Assembly (NCBI GenBank): GCA_963847735.1 | Contig: CAWKAV010000010.1 | Span: 40,435 to 104,434, forward strand | DNA from: CAWKAV01 sp963847735 | GTDB taxonomy: Bacteria > Desulfobacterota > Desulfuromonadia > Desulfuromonadales > BM103 | Direction: 5' to 3' | Length of the DNA stretch: 64,000 nt | Part shown: in pieces, positions 18,018 to 28,099 of the stretch | Layout of the letters: each line of letters begins with the position of its first letter | How positions within the stretch are numbered: the first letter of the stretch is position 1 | Notes under the pieces: generated by a model | Seen by the model: the letters and a program-made list of their open reading frames with translations, nothing else | What the model was told of the DNA's origin: nothing | Databases searched by the model: none | Translations under genes and position numbers: made by a program

Positions 18018-19943
18018 TCAGGGCCTGTAGGGGTAAGCCTGCAAGGACATGGCCCGGTGCAGATCGCCGGTTTCTGGCTGGTTACTGATGAAGTTGTCCG
18101 GGTAATAACCGAAATTTACCGCTCCGAGGCGCTGCAGAAGCAACATCTGCCGGGCGATGGTCGCTGTCGGTATCGGTCGGTTGCCCTGCTGCCAGTCGAC
18201 GGTCTGGAGTTCGAAGATGGTTCTGCCAAGTTCTTTGGGGTGACGCTTGACGACTTCGACCAGTTCCTGCAGCCAGGCTTCCGGGTCGCTGGCCTGTTCC
18301 AGGTACGGCATCGCCATGATGGCGGCGTAGTCGTTGTGCTCCAGCGTCTCGGCGAGGCTCTGCGCATACCAGGCTTCGCTCGCCGGGGTCAGTATGCTTT
18401 CAGCGTAGAGGTTGCGCGCAGTCTTGATGGTCGGCCGCCAGGTCCTGACCCGTTCCGCGAGGTCGCCGGTCCAGTTCGCCAGGGCCCTGGTCTTGGCCTG
18501 CGTCCAGCGCAGCATCAGGGCCGGATCGCCATGGATGGCGGCGATGTCGCCCGGCACCTGCCATTTATCCTGGTACCAGGCCAGTGCCGCCGGGTTGGCG
18601 TCCTCGGAGTCGCTGAGGAAAGCGTCATCGTGGAAGAGCAGCCCCTCGAACTCGGCATAACGGGCCAGGTCCTCATAAATCTCCATGATGATCTGGCGGG
18701 CCTGCGGATGGAAAGGTGACAAGCGGCGGCCGCTGCCCCCCCCCGGCATGCCGTTGGCCTGCTGCACGGTCATGGTGTCATCACCCAGGTTGTAGCTGAG
18801 CACCGGCAGCCAGGCGTAGACATTGACCCCGGCGCGGGTCTTGAGCTGCCAGGCGACCCGGTTGAAAAGGTCGGCCCGGACCGGTAGGTGCCGGTTGGTG
18901 AAGTAGAGCTCATCGGCGATGCCGTTGCCATCCGGGTCGGCGAAGGCCTGCAGGAAAACCGTATTGATGTGAAGGTCTTTTATGCGGTCAAGAAGACGAT
19001 CGAGGTTCTGACCCTGTTGAACGGGATCGGTGTCGTAGACATAGTCGAGGTCAACATGGACGACGCGGCGTGGGTCGATGCGATCGGGATGATAGAGTTC
19101 CCAGACCAGGTCCTCGAGCTTCTGGTTGCCAGGGACCAGGAAACGGTGGATGCGGTCGAGGCGGTCCAGCTGGTTGGGTCCGCTCTCTAAGGTCATGGCC
19201 ACCGGCATGCCGAGTTCCTTGGCGATGGCGACCGCCGGCTGGTTATAGCGCCCGAAGGGCCAGGCCATGACCCGGGGATGCACTCCCAGGCGCTTTTCGA
19301 GCAGCTCGCGGTTGCGGACGAGGTCGTCGCGGATGCGCTTGATCTGGGTGGCGTCATCCTCGTAGCGGTCGATCTCCGGATCGTAGCGGCGACTGGTCAG
19401 GGCCGGCTCGAGATTGCCCTGCGGGTTGGCGACAATCCCCCGGTGCAGGTCGTAGCTGTGCGAGGCGATCTCGACCAGGCCCGAGTCGGCCACTTCGCGA
19501 AGCTGTTCCCAGGTCATGAATTTACTGCGAGGCACCGGTTGGTCTCCGTAGAGCACCTCCGCACCTGCCGGAGCGTCGAGCCAGCTGCCGACCAGGGCGA
19601 GGACGGCCGGGTAGCCGAAGGCTTTGAGCAGCGGGTAGGCGCGACTGTAGAAGCTGGCATAGCCGTCGTCGAAGGTCAGCAGGACCGCGCGCTCCGGCAG
19701 CGGGCGGTCGCCGCGCTGTGCCGCCAGCAGATCGTCGACGCTGATCACCCGGTAGCCGTTGGCGCGCAGCCAGCTGAAATGCTGGATCAGGCGATCGGCG
19801 GAGATGGCATTGCCCGCGGGATCGCTGATGCTGTCCGCAACCTCATGGTAGCAAAGTGTGGTAAACGCCCGAGCCGGCAGCGGCAGGCTCAACAGGCCGA
19901 ACAGGGCCAGGCAGATTGTCAGTGCGATTGCGCGGCCCTGCAT
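18018..19943 (-). CDS. pgaB: Poly-beta-1,6-GlcNAc N-deacetylase PgaB
   Basis: 641 residues with a signal peptide, a polysaccharide deacetylase domain with the metal/catalytic motifs FDDGY (91-95) and HSYDLH (162-167), and a C-terminal glycoside-hydrolase-like domain (DLDYVYDTDP, LLFHDDAFLSDSED). It partly deacetylates PNAG in the periplasm so the polymer can leave through PgaA. Its start overlaps the pgaA stop by one base. No lipobox Cys is evident at the signal peptide end, so it may be soluble. Confidence 0.95.
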   Translation of the reverse strand: MQGRAIALTICLALFGLLSLPLPARAFTTLCYHEVADSISDPAGNAISADRLIQHFSWLRANGYRVISVDDLLAAQRGDRPLPERAVLLTFDDGYASFYSRAYPLLKAFGYPAVLALVGSWLDAPAGAEVLYGDQPVPRSKFMTWEQLREVADSGLVEIASHSYDLHRGIVANPQGNLEPALTSRRYDPEIDRYEDDATQIKRIRDDLVRNRELLEKRLGVHPRVMAWPFGRYNQPAVAIAKELGMPVAMTLESGPNQLDRLDRIHRFLVPGNQKLEDLVWELYHPDRIDPRRVVHVDLDYVYDTDPVQQGQNLDRLLDRIKDLHINTVFLQAFADPDGNGIADELYFTNRHLPVRADLFNRVAWQLKTRAGVNVYAWLPVLSYNLGDDTMTVQQANGMPGGGSGRRLSPFHPQARQIIMEIYEDLARYAEFEGLLFHDDAFLSDSEDANPAALAWYQDKWQVPGDIAAIHGDPALMLRWTQAKTRALANWTGDLAERVRTWRPTIKTARNLYAESILTPASEAWYAQSLAETLEHNDYAAIMAMPYLEQASDPEAWLQELVEVVKRHPKELGRTIFELQTVDWQQGNRPIPTATIARQMLLLQRLGAVNFGYYPDNFISNQPETGDLHRAMSLQAYPYRP

Positions 19944-22429
19944 CAGAACCTCCAGTTGATTCGGGTGTAGTAGTAGCTCTGGTACTCGGGAGAACCGTCG
20001 TAAACTCGCCGGTAACGGCTGAAGCCGTAGACCAGGGTTAAACGCTCGGCGGCCTCCCAGATGTGCTCGTAGGTGAAGCCGGCAAAATAATCGTCGTCGT
20101 AGCCCTTCTGCCAGTAGTTGCCGGCAGTCAGGGCGAGGCGATGGCTGAAGGATCGGTCATAGCGTCGGTAGAGCCGCTGCAGGTTGTCAAGGGTCAGGGC
20201 GGCGGATAGGTCCCGGTCGGGGTTGAAGTAGATGGTGTTGCTGCGGCTGTTCGCCGAGGCGTAGACATCGACAATGCCGGACAGTTTGTATTTGGGCAGG
20301 GTCACCAGGCGCTGTTCCAGACTGCCGGCCAGACTGCGCCGGAAGTTGCCGTCGCTGAAATCCATGACCTGGGCCCGCAGGCTGAGGTTGCGCAGTTCGC
20401 TGAACCGGTAGCTGATGCCAAGGTCGGCCGAATCGGCGGTGATGTCCTGCTTCAGTGCGCGCAGCGGGGTCTCACGGCTGAACCGCTCGATGTTGAGCGG
20501 GATCGACCAGTGGTCGTCGAGATCGTAAAGCAGCGACAGCCGGCCACCGATGTCATCGCCGCCGTCGACGTTGTAAGTCAGTTCCGCGGCCGCCTCGAGG
20601 TCTGGGCGACGGTATTCAATGCCGACCCCGTAGCGCCGGTAGGTTTCATTCCCTTCGGGGAATTCGGCAAAGGCGTAGCGGCCGCTGGCGAATATGCGGT
20701 AGTTGTAATCGAGCGGGCTCGAGAAGAGCGTGCCCTCGACCAGCAGATCGCGGGTCCCCTGGGTTGCGCCGCTGTTGTCCGAGTAGCCGGCGGCCAAGCG
20801 CAGTTCGCGCAGGTTGTGGCTCTCCCACTGACGCTGCAGCCTGCGCACGTGGACATCCTCCGGGTAGAGAGCGTAAAGCCGGTTGATCGCCTGCTCGGCG
20901 AGCCGGTATTCGCGGCGATCAAGGTAGCTCTGCGCCAGCCCGATCTGCAGGTCCCTGTGACTATGGTCGAGCCGCAGCCCCAGTTCATAGGTTTGCTGGG
21001 CCCGCCGTGGCCAGCCGCGGGCTGAATAGACGTTGCCCAGTTCGCGGGTGATGTCGAGGTTGGCCGGGGCCTGATCGTGCAGGGTCGCAAGGCGTGTCTC
21101 GGCGTCGGCGTACTGTTCGCCGTACAGGCGTGCCATGGCGGCGGTGGTGGCGGTGGCGGGCTTGTCCGGGTTGGGTCGAGGGCTGCTGCTGCCGTCAGGG
21201 CGGCGAGCCTGGAGCCAGACCGGCTGGGCTTCGTCTAGCCGGTCGGTCAGGGCGTAGGCGGCATCGAAGTCCTCGAGCTCGATCAAGGCATAGAAGAGCG
21301 CCAGGCTGGTTGTTAGGTCGTCCGGCCGGGTGGCGAGAATACTGCGGTAGATGTCTGCGGCCTGTTCCGGCTGCTGCAGGTAGAGATAGGCATCGGCGGC
21401 CGCCGACAAGGCATGGTTGGGGATCGCCACACCCTCGGCAAGCATTGCCTCATAGTCTCTGACAACCGTCTCCATCTGGTAACGGTTGCGCAGGGCAACC
21501 AGCCGATCGAATCGGGTCCGCAGGTCAAAGTCGGCGGCGCCGGGGCTAGTGAGATCAAGCCTGGCGCGGTTGTTTTCAAGCAGGGCCAGGGCACGGTCAG
21601 TCTGTTCGAAGCGCCGGGTTTCTTCAGTTGCCGGCAGTTCGCCCCAACGTACCGCGAAGGCCGACTGGTTGCTGAGGATGCGCTGCAACTCGGTGGTAGA
21701 GAGCAGACTGGGGTCCTGTCTGGCCAGGTCGACGGCCAGGTCCGACGCTCCCAGGCTGTCGAGGACCAGGATGCGCCGCGCCCGCGCCGTGCGGTTGGTC
21801 GGATCCTTGTCCAGGATCCGGTTGTAGTTCTGCAGTGCGGTGAAATATTCCCGGCGCGCTTCCAGGGCATATCCCTTGGCCAGCGCCAGGGTCGGATCCT
21901 GCGGGTATCTCTGCTCCATCCGTTCCGCCAGTTCCAGGGCTGCCTGGCTGCGGTCGGCATCGACCAGGGTCAAGATCATGCCGACGGGCAGATCGAGATT
22001 ATCAGGGAAGCGCTGGGCGCCGGCCCGGTAAAGGTACTCGGCCTGGATGTAGTCGCCGCGGCGACGGGCGGAATGGGCCGCCGCCTCAAGGGCGTATCCC
22101 GGGGCGGCCTGCGGCGACAGCCGGGTACTCAACTCGGCGACCCGGTCGTCCTGCCCTGCCCAGCTCAGCACCGTGAGGTAGTCGTGGAACACCTCTTTGT
22201 CGTTGGGGTTATTGGTGTAGAGTGCGCTCAGGATTCCAAGGGCCTTACTCGTCTGTCCGGCACGCGCCAACGCAATCGCCTGGTCGTGGCCGGCTTGCCG
22301 GGCCCAGCCCGAGCTTGGAACCAGGACGCTGAGCAGTGCGGCGGCTGCGAGCGAGAACACCAGCAGACGTTTGATTGGCCCACGGGTGTGGTCAACCGTT
22401 GTACTGGGTATATGTTGCATCAATGTCAT
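19943..22429 (-). CDS. pgaA: PNAG outer-membrane porin PgaA
   Basis: 828 residues: signal sequence, a long TPR superhelix up to about residue 530 and a C-terminal beta-barrel ending in a typical aromatic strand (YYYTRINWRF). It passes deacetylated PNAG across the outer membrane. It is the first gene of pgaABCD. The exact start is uncertain: a second Met is 4 residues in, and no strong SD was seen. Confidence 0.93.
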   Translation of the reverse strand: MTLMQHIPSTTVDHTRGPIKRLLVFSLAAAALLSVLVPSSGWARQAGHDQAIALARAGQTSKALGILSALYTNNPNDKEVFHDYLTVLSWAGQDDRVAELSTRLSPQAAPGYALEAAAHSARRRGDYIQAEYLYRAGAQRFPDNLDLPVGMILTLVDADRSQAALELAERMEQRYPQDPTLALAKGYALEARREYFTALQNYNRILDKDPTNRTARARRILVLDSLGASDLAVDLARQDPSLLSTTELQRILSNQSAFAVRWGELPATEETRRFEQTDRALALLENNRARLDLTSPGAADFDLRTRFDRLVALRNRYQMETVVRDYEAMLAEGVAIPNHALSAAADAYLYLQQPEQAADIYRSILATRPDDLTTSLALFYALIELEDFDAAYALTDRLDEAQPVWLQARRPDGSSSPRPNPDKPATATTAAMARLYGEQYADAETRLATLHDQAPANLDITRELGNVYSARGWPRRAQQTYELGLRLDHSHRDLQIGLAQSYLDRREYRLAEQAINRLYALYPEDVHVRRLQRQWESHNLRELRLAAGYSDNSGATQGTRDLLVEGTLFSSPLDYNYRIFASGRYAFAEFPEGNETYRRYGVGIEYRRPDLEAAAELTYNVDGGDDIGGRLSLLYDLDDHWSIPLNIERFSRETPLRALKQDITADSADLGISYRFSELRNLSLRAQVMDFSDGNFRRSLAGSLEQRLVTLPKYKLSGIVDVYASANSRSNTIYFNPDRDLSAALTLDNLQRLYRRYDRSFSHRLALTAGNYWQKGYDDDYFAGFTYEHIWEAAERLTLVYGFSRYRRVYDGSPEYQSYYYTRINWRF

Positions 22430-22895
22430 AACGGAAGAACCGGTAGGTCTGGGCTTTTCCGGACCCCTTTAGTGGTTTTGCGTCGAGGATGTTGTGTGCC
22501 CTTAACTTATTCATCAGCCAAGACCACCTGTCGGAGAGGCCTTGATGCCTGTTGTATGCACATGCCAGTCACGGTCTCCTTGCCGAGCCAGTCTGCCATT
22601 TGCCTGATTTATTCAAAAATTACTTTACCTTAAAGGACTTTTCCCCAGTTCTCAATATCACTCAAGGTAATGGGTTGTATAACTAAAGACATGTTCGAGA
22701 AATATCTGTTCGTCGAATATTCCTTGGCCCTGGAGGAAGAAAATGGCCGTCCGTCGATCAGCCCGGGTGGCCATTCTTTTGTGGATGACTTGAGGCCTGA
22801 TGGCTTGTTGTAGAGACGCTGCTTGTGTAACCCGGATCTTGGTCCACCACCTGTTGCCCTGTAACTTAAGTCCCTTCTTACTGGTGTCTGGACCG
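22430..22895. other. Leader region of pga operon, no gene seen
   Basis: About 465 bases upstream of pgaA. No believable CDS. An open frame on the minus strand (22630-22998) runs through a terminator and the end of the next gene and is not accepted. The operon promoter must lie here, but I could not single out its boxes. Confidence 0.4.
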
Positions 22896-22923
22896 AAAAA
22901 AGAAAGGCGGCCATCAGGCCGCC
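22896..22923 (-). terminator. Rho-independent terminator
   Basis: GGCGGCC-ATCA-GGCCGCC hairpin (22906-22923) followed on the minus strand by TTTCTTTTTT. It ends the small zinc-ribbon gene just upstream. Confidence 0.85.
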
Positions 22924-22951
22924 TGTTTCTTTTTGATGTTTCCGATGTGGA

Positions 22952-23158
22952 TTACAGCGCGCAGGCTTCGAGCGCCTGTTCTTCATTCCATCGTTCAATC
23001 GATTCTTCGAGTGAATCGGTGACCGCCATTTTTTCGCAATTATCCTTGGAGCAGTAGATCCCCCAATGGCTGGTCGGGGCGTAACCGCTCGGGCCGAAAA
23101 TCTTCGCCTGGCCGCCGCAACGGCAGGGGACGGCGATACTGTGATGATAAGCTTCCAT
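22952..23158 (-). CDS. Small Lar-like zinc-ribbon protein
   Basis: 68 residues with CRCGG and a second CSKDNC pair about 25 residues later, ending in SLEESIERWNEEQ. The pattern of a two-pair cysteine ribbon followed by an (E)EAIxxWN helix resembles Lar-type restriction-alleviation and related phage/plasmid proteins. A strong SD (AAAGGAG) and its own terminator support it as a real gene. Function is a family guess only. Confidence 0.7.
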   Translation of the reverse strand: MEAYHHSIAVPCRCGGQAKIFGPSGYAPTSHWGIYCSKDNCEKMAVTDSLEESIERWNEEQALEACAL

Positions 23159-23772
23159 GCCTTGATCTCCTTTCAGAAAGTGGGAAAAGCAATCATTTGA
23201 GCTTTTTACCTTGTTTGATATTTTATTCTTTATGTAACATAAGGTGTGGCCACGTCAAGGTGTTTTTTTTGAAAAATCTAGTTAAAACAGCAGTTTAAAT
23301 ATATGTTCACGCCTGTGGATCGTTTTGGCCGGGTCAGTTTCTTGGAGGCCAAACCAACCATATGAAATTATTGGATAATTTACGAAAGGAAGGATTTGGG
23401 TGGCTGGAGGATCATCCCTGGGCAGGAAATGCTGGAGATAATATAATTTAACAAACTTGTTTCTAGACTGTCGTTCTTCAAGGTAGAACAACGCCAAAAA
23501 TGGCATCAAATCCGGCGTCTCATTGCCTGGGAACCTTCAAAAAAACATGCTTGCCAGAGCTTTTTTGACGGGTAAAGTCCATTGGTGATTGCTTTGAGCA
23601 ACAACCTGGCCGCCCCGCGCTGGACAGCCTCAACCCATGAAAGGTTTGGTCAAAATGATTTGACTCCACCCTGCGCTCTCCCGATCCCGAAACCGGTGAA
23701 GCCGCTGGTGGCTATTCCTCGGCCTGTCAGTATGGCAGTGCAATCGTTTTGCAGCAGTCTCCGGAAGAGCTT
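23159..23772. other. Gene-poor stretch
   Basis: About 610 bases with no supported gene. Short open frames on both strands lack SDs and recognisable motifs. Confidence 0.4.
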
Positions 23773-24381
23773 TCAACCGTTGTCGTACATTCTGATGATC
23801 TCGCCGGTTCCTTTTCCTTCGACGCTTTTCACATAACCATTGACCACTTTGCTCATCGGGATGGGATTATGTCCCGGGAAGTATTCCTCGTACTTCTCCG
23901 CCGCATCCTCGACAAGTCCTGATGAAACGACATTGATCCGGATGCCGTTTTTCAATTCCTGGGCGACTGCCTTGACAAAACTGTGAATGCCGCCATTGAC
24001 CATGGCGGCGCTGGTCGTCAAGACCACAGGGTGGTCAGCTAGGATGCCGGTCGTCAACGTGAATGAGCCTCCGGGATTCACATAATTCTGCCCGATGCGC
24101 ACCAGGTTGACCTGCCCCATCAATTTGCTCCTCAAGCCGATGTAAAAGTCCTTTTCGGACATTGATGCAAAGGCGGCCCATTTCGCCTCTCCTGCAATAC
24201 AGACAACCGCGTCGACCTTGCCGACGGATTCAAACATCATCGCGATTGATTTGCTGTCGGCAATATCGACGTCGATGTCTCCGGAACGTCTTCCGCCGAT
24301 GATGACGGCATGTCTCTTTGCGAAACGCTCGCAGACTTTTTTGCCAATGGTTCCATTGCCGCCGATGACGAGGATTTTCAT
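23773..24381 (-). CDS. Short-chain dehydrogenase/reductase
   Basis: 202 residues with a Rossmann opening VIGGNGTIGKKV and a compact SDR core. The short length and the weak catalytic motif (SAAMVNGGIHSFVKA, no clear YxxxK) place it in the short atypical-SDR group. Substrate unknown. The start at 24381 (MKILVIGGNG) has GGAAGGTGAG upstream. A longer frame to 24426 is less likely. Confidence 0.8.
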   Translation of the reverse strand: MKILVIGGNGTIGKKVCERFAKRHAVIIGGRRSGDIDVDIADSKSIAMMFESVGKVDAVVCIAGEAKWAAFASMSEKDFYIGLRSKLMGQVNLVRIGQNYVNPGGSFTLTTGILADHPVVLTTSAAMVNGGIHSFVKAVAQELKNGIRINVVSSGLVEDAAEKYEEYFPGHNPIPMSKVVNGYVKSVEGKGTGEIIRMYDNG

Positions 24382-24759
24382 TATCTCACCTTCCTGCTTT
24401 GTGATGAATGGATAGGGTGTCGCCAATTTACCCCAGTGTCGGTTGTCGGGTCAAAAGGGGATTGTTGAGAAAATGCTCCCTTGCCGCCCCGATGTGTTTA
24501 TCCGGGGCGGGGCACCGAGAAAAGCGCGCTCCCGGAGAAGTCCTGCTCTTGCCTCGATGGCCTTTATGGTCGGGCGGCCCAGGCGATATGACGAGTTAAG
24601 ATCTTATCCCTTAGCTGCTTTTTTGCACAGGTCCGGTAACATCTCCTCTATGCAATTGATTGTTATGAGCTTTTAACATAAAATTCCTCACAAGCTTTGC
24701 AAATGCGCGTTTCATGGGGAGACGCTGCACTCAACCAACGCGCTCAAGGGGGTATTCTT

Positions 24760-25362
24760 ATGAAGAAGGTGATTGGCGTTGCCCTGGTATTGACGTTTGG
24801 TGTTTTCGGGTGGTTCTCAATCGCAAGTGCCGGTATGTATGCTTCTGGAAATCTTGGCGTAGTCTGGCTGAATGATGCTGATATCAGTGACAGCTATGAT
24901 TCCGGCGAGCTTTCATTTGATACGGGGGCAAGTTTAACGGGCTCTTTTGGTTATGAATTTGGTAATGGTTTCAGAACAGAGGTCGAGCTGGGTGCTCGCG
25001 CGAATGATATTGATGAGATCAGTGTTTCCGGGTATGGCTCGGGAAGTGTGGACGGAGATGTTACCGCCGTTTCTACCATGCTGAATGCCTTTTACGATTT
25101 CATGCCGAAAAGTAAAGTCAGCCCTTTTCTAGGTTTTGGAATTGGTTATGCGAATGTGGTAATCGACATTGATAATTTAGGCGATGAGGATGACAATGTG
25201 TTTGCCTATCAGGGGGCTGCAGGTATCAGCTATGCATTTAACGAGCGGTTCAAAGGTGACCTTCAGTATCGTTACTTTGCAACTGAAGACCCCAAGTTTG
25301 ACGGCTTGGATTCTGAGTATAAGACCCATAACCTGATGGTTGGCCTACGGGTTGGTTTCTAA
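24760..25362 (+). CDS. Outer-membrane beta-barrel protein (Omp_b-brl type)
   Basis: 200 residues from the start at 24760: signal peptide (cleavage near IASAG), then alternating strands such as TEVELGARAND and FLGFGIGYANVVID, ending in HNLMVGLRVGF with the terminal Phe typical of barrels. It is probably an 8-stranded structural or adhesin-type OMP. AAGGGGG precedes the start. A perfect terminator hairpin follows. A GC-rich stem near 24482-24511 lies in the leader. Confidence 0.85.
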   Translation: MKKVIGVALVLTFGVFGWFSIASAGMYASGNLGVVWLNDADISDSYDSGELSFDTGASLTGSFGYEFGNGFRTEVELGARANDIDEISVSGYGSGSVDGDVTAVSTMLNAFYDFMPKSKVSPFLGFGIGYANVVIDIDNLGDEDDNVFAYQGAAGISYAFNERFKGDLQYRYFATEDPKFDGLDSEYKTHNLMVGLRVGF

Positions 25363-25385
25363 AAATCAACGATTGTAAAAGATCC

Positions 25386-25421
25386 CAGGGCCCGCAGCTC
25401 ACGTTGCGGGCCCTGATTGAT
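25386..25421 (+). terminator. Terminator hairpin after OMP gene
   Basis: Perfect 11-bp stem CAGGGCCCGCA / TGCGGGCCCTG (25386-25396 and 25405-25415), followed by ATTGATTT. Confidence 0.75.
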
Positions 25422-25749
25422 TTGAGCCAGTCTAAACCTATTCTGGCAAGTCGCAGAACTCTCTCCTTCGTCCAATGGCCCGGGAGGATGGGCTGCCTCA
25501 GGGAACTTCTGGTCTACCTGGCCAAGGAAAACATGGTTTCGGAGCCTGCGCTGAACCAGGGGATGCCTCTCCTAAACGTCCCGACCTGATGTCAGTGTAG
25601 AGTCGCTGCGCATCATGCGCATTCGCCATATGGGCATAGTCCCTGTGAGTCTAAATCCGCAACGGCAGGCTATCTCTGGGATACTGAATCCGTTATACTT
25701 CTGCCGGTCATCCAGCTCTAATCCATAGGCCTTATCCCAGGAGAAACCG

Positions 25750-26019
25750 ATGACTATCAGCGGCAGCCCGAAAAAAATAGCGCAAGATATTGCCGACGGC
25801 TTTGTCAGCCTGTCGCCACCGGCACTGAAAAGATATTCGCCGGCGGATCTGAAGGTGATCCTGGCCAATATCGGCATCGTTCAGCGGGAGATTCGCGCCC
25901 TGCAGGTCACGCAGGACGATATCCTGGGGATCAAGGCGAAAAATATCCGTCTGACGCGCTTGAACCAGGCGGAGGTTGTGCTGCGCAGTTTCTGCAAGAA
26001 GTACCGCATTCCGGTCTAG
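25750..26019 (+). CDS. Hypothetical small helical protein
   Basis: 89 residues, mostly helical and basic, with no recognised motif. AGGAG lies 7 bases before the start, and codon use looks like the neighbours. It lies 3' to 3' with the Ada-like gene and about 335 bases after the OMP terminator. The bases 25422-25749 hold no other supported gene. Confidence 0.6.
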   Translation: MTISGSPKKIAQDIADGFVSLSPPALKRYSPADLKVILANIGIVQREIRALQVTQDDILGIKAKNIRLTRLNQAEVVLRSFCKKYRIPV

Positions 26020-26105
26020 TCAGGCGGCCAGCTTTTTGCGAGGACCCCGTTCCGAGGCTAATCACCGCAGCTGCTCAAGAATGCTTCGAGGGAGAGGCAG
26101 GCAGG

Positions 26106-26954
26106 TCACCATCGGGTCTGATGATGAGCTGCTTCCAAAGCGAGAATGGCTCGTTTGCGTGGTGTCCCCCAACGATAGCCGCCAATGTCTCCGCTGGCCC
26201 TGAGGACCCTGTGGCAAGGGATCAGGTACGCTATCGGATTTTTCCCGACTGCGTTGCCGACAGCGCGCGAGGCTCCCGGGCGTCCTACGACATCAGACAG
26301 GGCGCTGTATGAAGTCACCGCCCCCCCGGGAAGCCGGAGCAGGGCTTCCCAGACTTTGAGTTGGAAGTTAGTCCCGTGAAGCAGGAGCTTGATCGGCTCT
26401 TTTCCGGCGTACGGCGCTGGCGAAAAAATTCTGTTGATCTCCGAGCATGCCGTCTGCGGGTTCTCCTGTAAAGAGGCGTCCGGCCATGTCGCCTGCAATG
26501 ACTTTAGCCCCACCTCCCTGCCGAGTTCATCTTCGACAAAGCCGAGAAAGCAGATGCCGCGCCGGGTTGTCGCAACCAGGCACTCGCCGAACGGTGTCGA
26601 GTGGAATCCATAGTCGATCACCAATCCCTTGCCAAGGTTTTTATATTCTCCCGGCGTCACTGCTTCTACGTTGACAAAAAGGTCGTGCAGGCGACCTGGG
26701 CCGCTGAGACCGACTCCCAGGGAGGTGTCGAGGACTGAGGCTGAGTCACGCAACATTCGTTTGGCGTTTTCGACCGTGAGGTATTGGAGAAACCGTTTCG
26801 GGCTCACGCCTGCCCAGCGCTTGAACATGCGCTGAAAGTGGTATGGGCTGAGGTCGACGTGTTCAGCAATCTCCTCGAGGGACGGTTGCCCGAGAGCCTG
26901 CTGCTCGATAAATAGAATGGCTTGCTCGATACGCTTATAGTCTTGATTGTTCAA
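26106..26954 (-). CDS. AraC-type/O6-methylguanine-DNA methyltransferase fusion (Ada-like)
   Basis: 282 residues: an N-terminal AraC helix-turn-helix pair (SLEEIAEHVDLSPYHFQRMF) and a C-terminal DNA methyltransferase domain with the active-site PCHRV. It should repair O6-alkylguanine by moving the alkyl group to Cys and may also bind DNA as a regulator. The N-terminal Ada domain that senses methylphosphotriesters is absent. Seen also in other bacteria as the two-domain form. Confidence 0.92.
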   Translation of the reverse strand: MNNQDYKRIEQAILFIEQQALGQPSLEEIAEHVDLSPYHFQRMFKRWAGVSPKRFLQYLTVENAKRMLRDSASVLDTSLGVGLSGPGRLHDLFVNVEAVTPGEYKNLGKGLVIDYGFHSTPFGECLVATTRRGICFLGFVEDELGREVGLKSLQATWPDASLQENPQTACSEINRIFSPAPYAGKEPIKLLLHGTNFQLKVWEALLRLPGGAVTSYSALSDVVGRPGASRAVGNAVGKNPIAYLIPCHRVLRASGDIGGYRWGTPRKRAILALEAAHHQTRW

Positions 26955-27402
26955 TGAGGCCTCGCCGTCATGGGTAATTTAAGAGAGCTACTTATACCAC
27001 ACTGTCAAGGTGCCGTTGAGGGCCCCGCCAAACCGGCTTTGTTCAAAGGTCGCGGAGCTGAACTTCGGACTCGCTGATCCGAGTGCGACAGTGACGAATT
27101 TGCCGTTGCGATGGCGGTCAGAACTCTGATCCGGCCGGAGCTCCATACCACCCTTCTTTCTTGGCACCAGCTTAAGTCTATGCGCAGGGACAAACCACCC
27201 GATTCTTGCTGCAGGCTTATTTTACTTCAGAGGGTCGGCAGGGGAACAACTCGGGCGCGCTGCTCAGCAGAGAATCGAACAAAATGATGCTCGCTGCGGC
27301 GGGGCATGCGGCCGTTTGCCGCTGGAAAATTATCCGCATGTCGCAGGGAAGGGATCAAAACCCAGGTTATGACCTTGATGCATCTGTGTCGTGATGCAGG
27401 CC
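26955..27402. other. No gene seen
   Basis: About 450 bases between the Ada-like gene and the argO-like gene. The open frames here have no SD and no familiar motifs. Confidence 0.4.
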
Positions 27403-28032
27403 TCAGCTTCTGCTCGCCTCAATAACCGGCCAGATGAGGTTTCCTGCAATGGCCCACATCACAACGCCAATCAGAACATCGAGTATTTTCCAGGAGAGCC
27501 GACTCTTGAATAGAGGTGCCAGAATGCGGGCGCCGTAACCTGTACCGTAGAACCAGAGCATCGAGGCAGAGGCGGCACCTACAGCAAAAAACAGCCTTTC
27601 CCTTTCGGGGAGTTGCCCGGCGATGCTGCCGAGCAGAATGACCGTGTCGAGATAGACATGTGGGTTGAGTAGGGTCAGGGCGAGGGATGTTGCAATGGCC
27701 CCGGCTAATTCGGAGACACGTTTCCCGGCCTCGTCAGCAGGTAACGCGTCTTTTCTGCAGGCAGAGCGAAAAGATCGGATTCCGTAAAAGAACAGGAAGA
27801 GTGCGCCGCCCCAGCTAGCCATGAGCATGAGGTTTCGAGAAGAAGCGACCAGCGTGCCAAGGCCGCCCACCCCAAGCAGGATGAGCAGCGCATCGCACAA
27901 AAAGCAGATCGTGCAGATGGTAAAAACATGCTCCTTCCTTAAACCTTGGCGAAGGACAAAGGTATTTTGACTGCCAATGACCATAATCAGGCTGGCGCCA
28001 AGGGAAAAGCCCTGAAGGAGAGGAGCCTGCAT
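27403..28032 (-). CDS. argO: LysE/ArgO-family amino-acid exporter
   Basis: 209 residues, six spans, with the family opening LGASLIMVIGSQNTFVLRQG and the conserved ALTLLNPHVYLDTVILLG. It should export arginine or lysine. A LysR regulator of the ArgP/LysG type is divergent at 28375, the usual pairing. The start at 28032 is uncertain because no strong SD is visible, and GTG and ATG alternatives lie upstream in frame. Confidence 0.85.
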   Translation of the reverse strand: MQAPLLQGFSLGASLIMVIGSQNTFVLRQGLRKEHVFTICTICFLCDALLILLGVGGLGTLVASSRNLMLMASWGGALFLFFYGIRSFRSACRKDALPADEAGKRVSELAGAIATSLALTLLNPHVYLDTVILLGSIAGQLPERERLFFAVGAASASMLWFYGTGYGARILAPLFKSRLSWKILDVLIGVVMWAIAGNLIWPVIEASRS

Positions 28033-28099
28033 CAAGACAGCGCCGGTCACCAGGTAAGGGCGCGACACTTCGAATCGGGAGCATGAAGAGTCATTTCGA

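Noticed and set aside
21413..22633. A 406-codon plus-strand frame across pgaA
   Set aside because: Antisense of the TPR part of pgaA with no start signal or family motif.
22630..22998. 122-codon minus-strand frame upstream of pga
   Set aside because: It contains the terminator of the zinc-ribbon gene and overlaps that gene's end.
23282..23509. 75-codon frame in the gene-poor stretch
   Set aside because: No SD, no motif, and unlike its neighbours in composition.
24640..24759. A c-di-GMP (GEMM) riboswitch before the OMP gene
   Set aside because: The leader lacks the conserved GEMM core and its receptor motifs.
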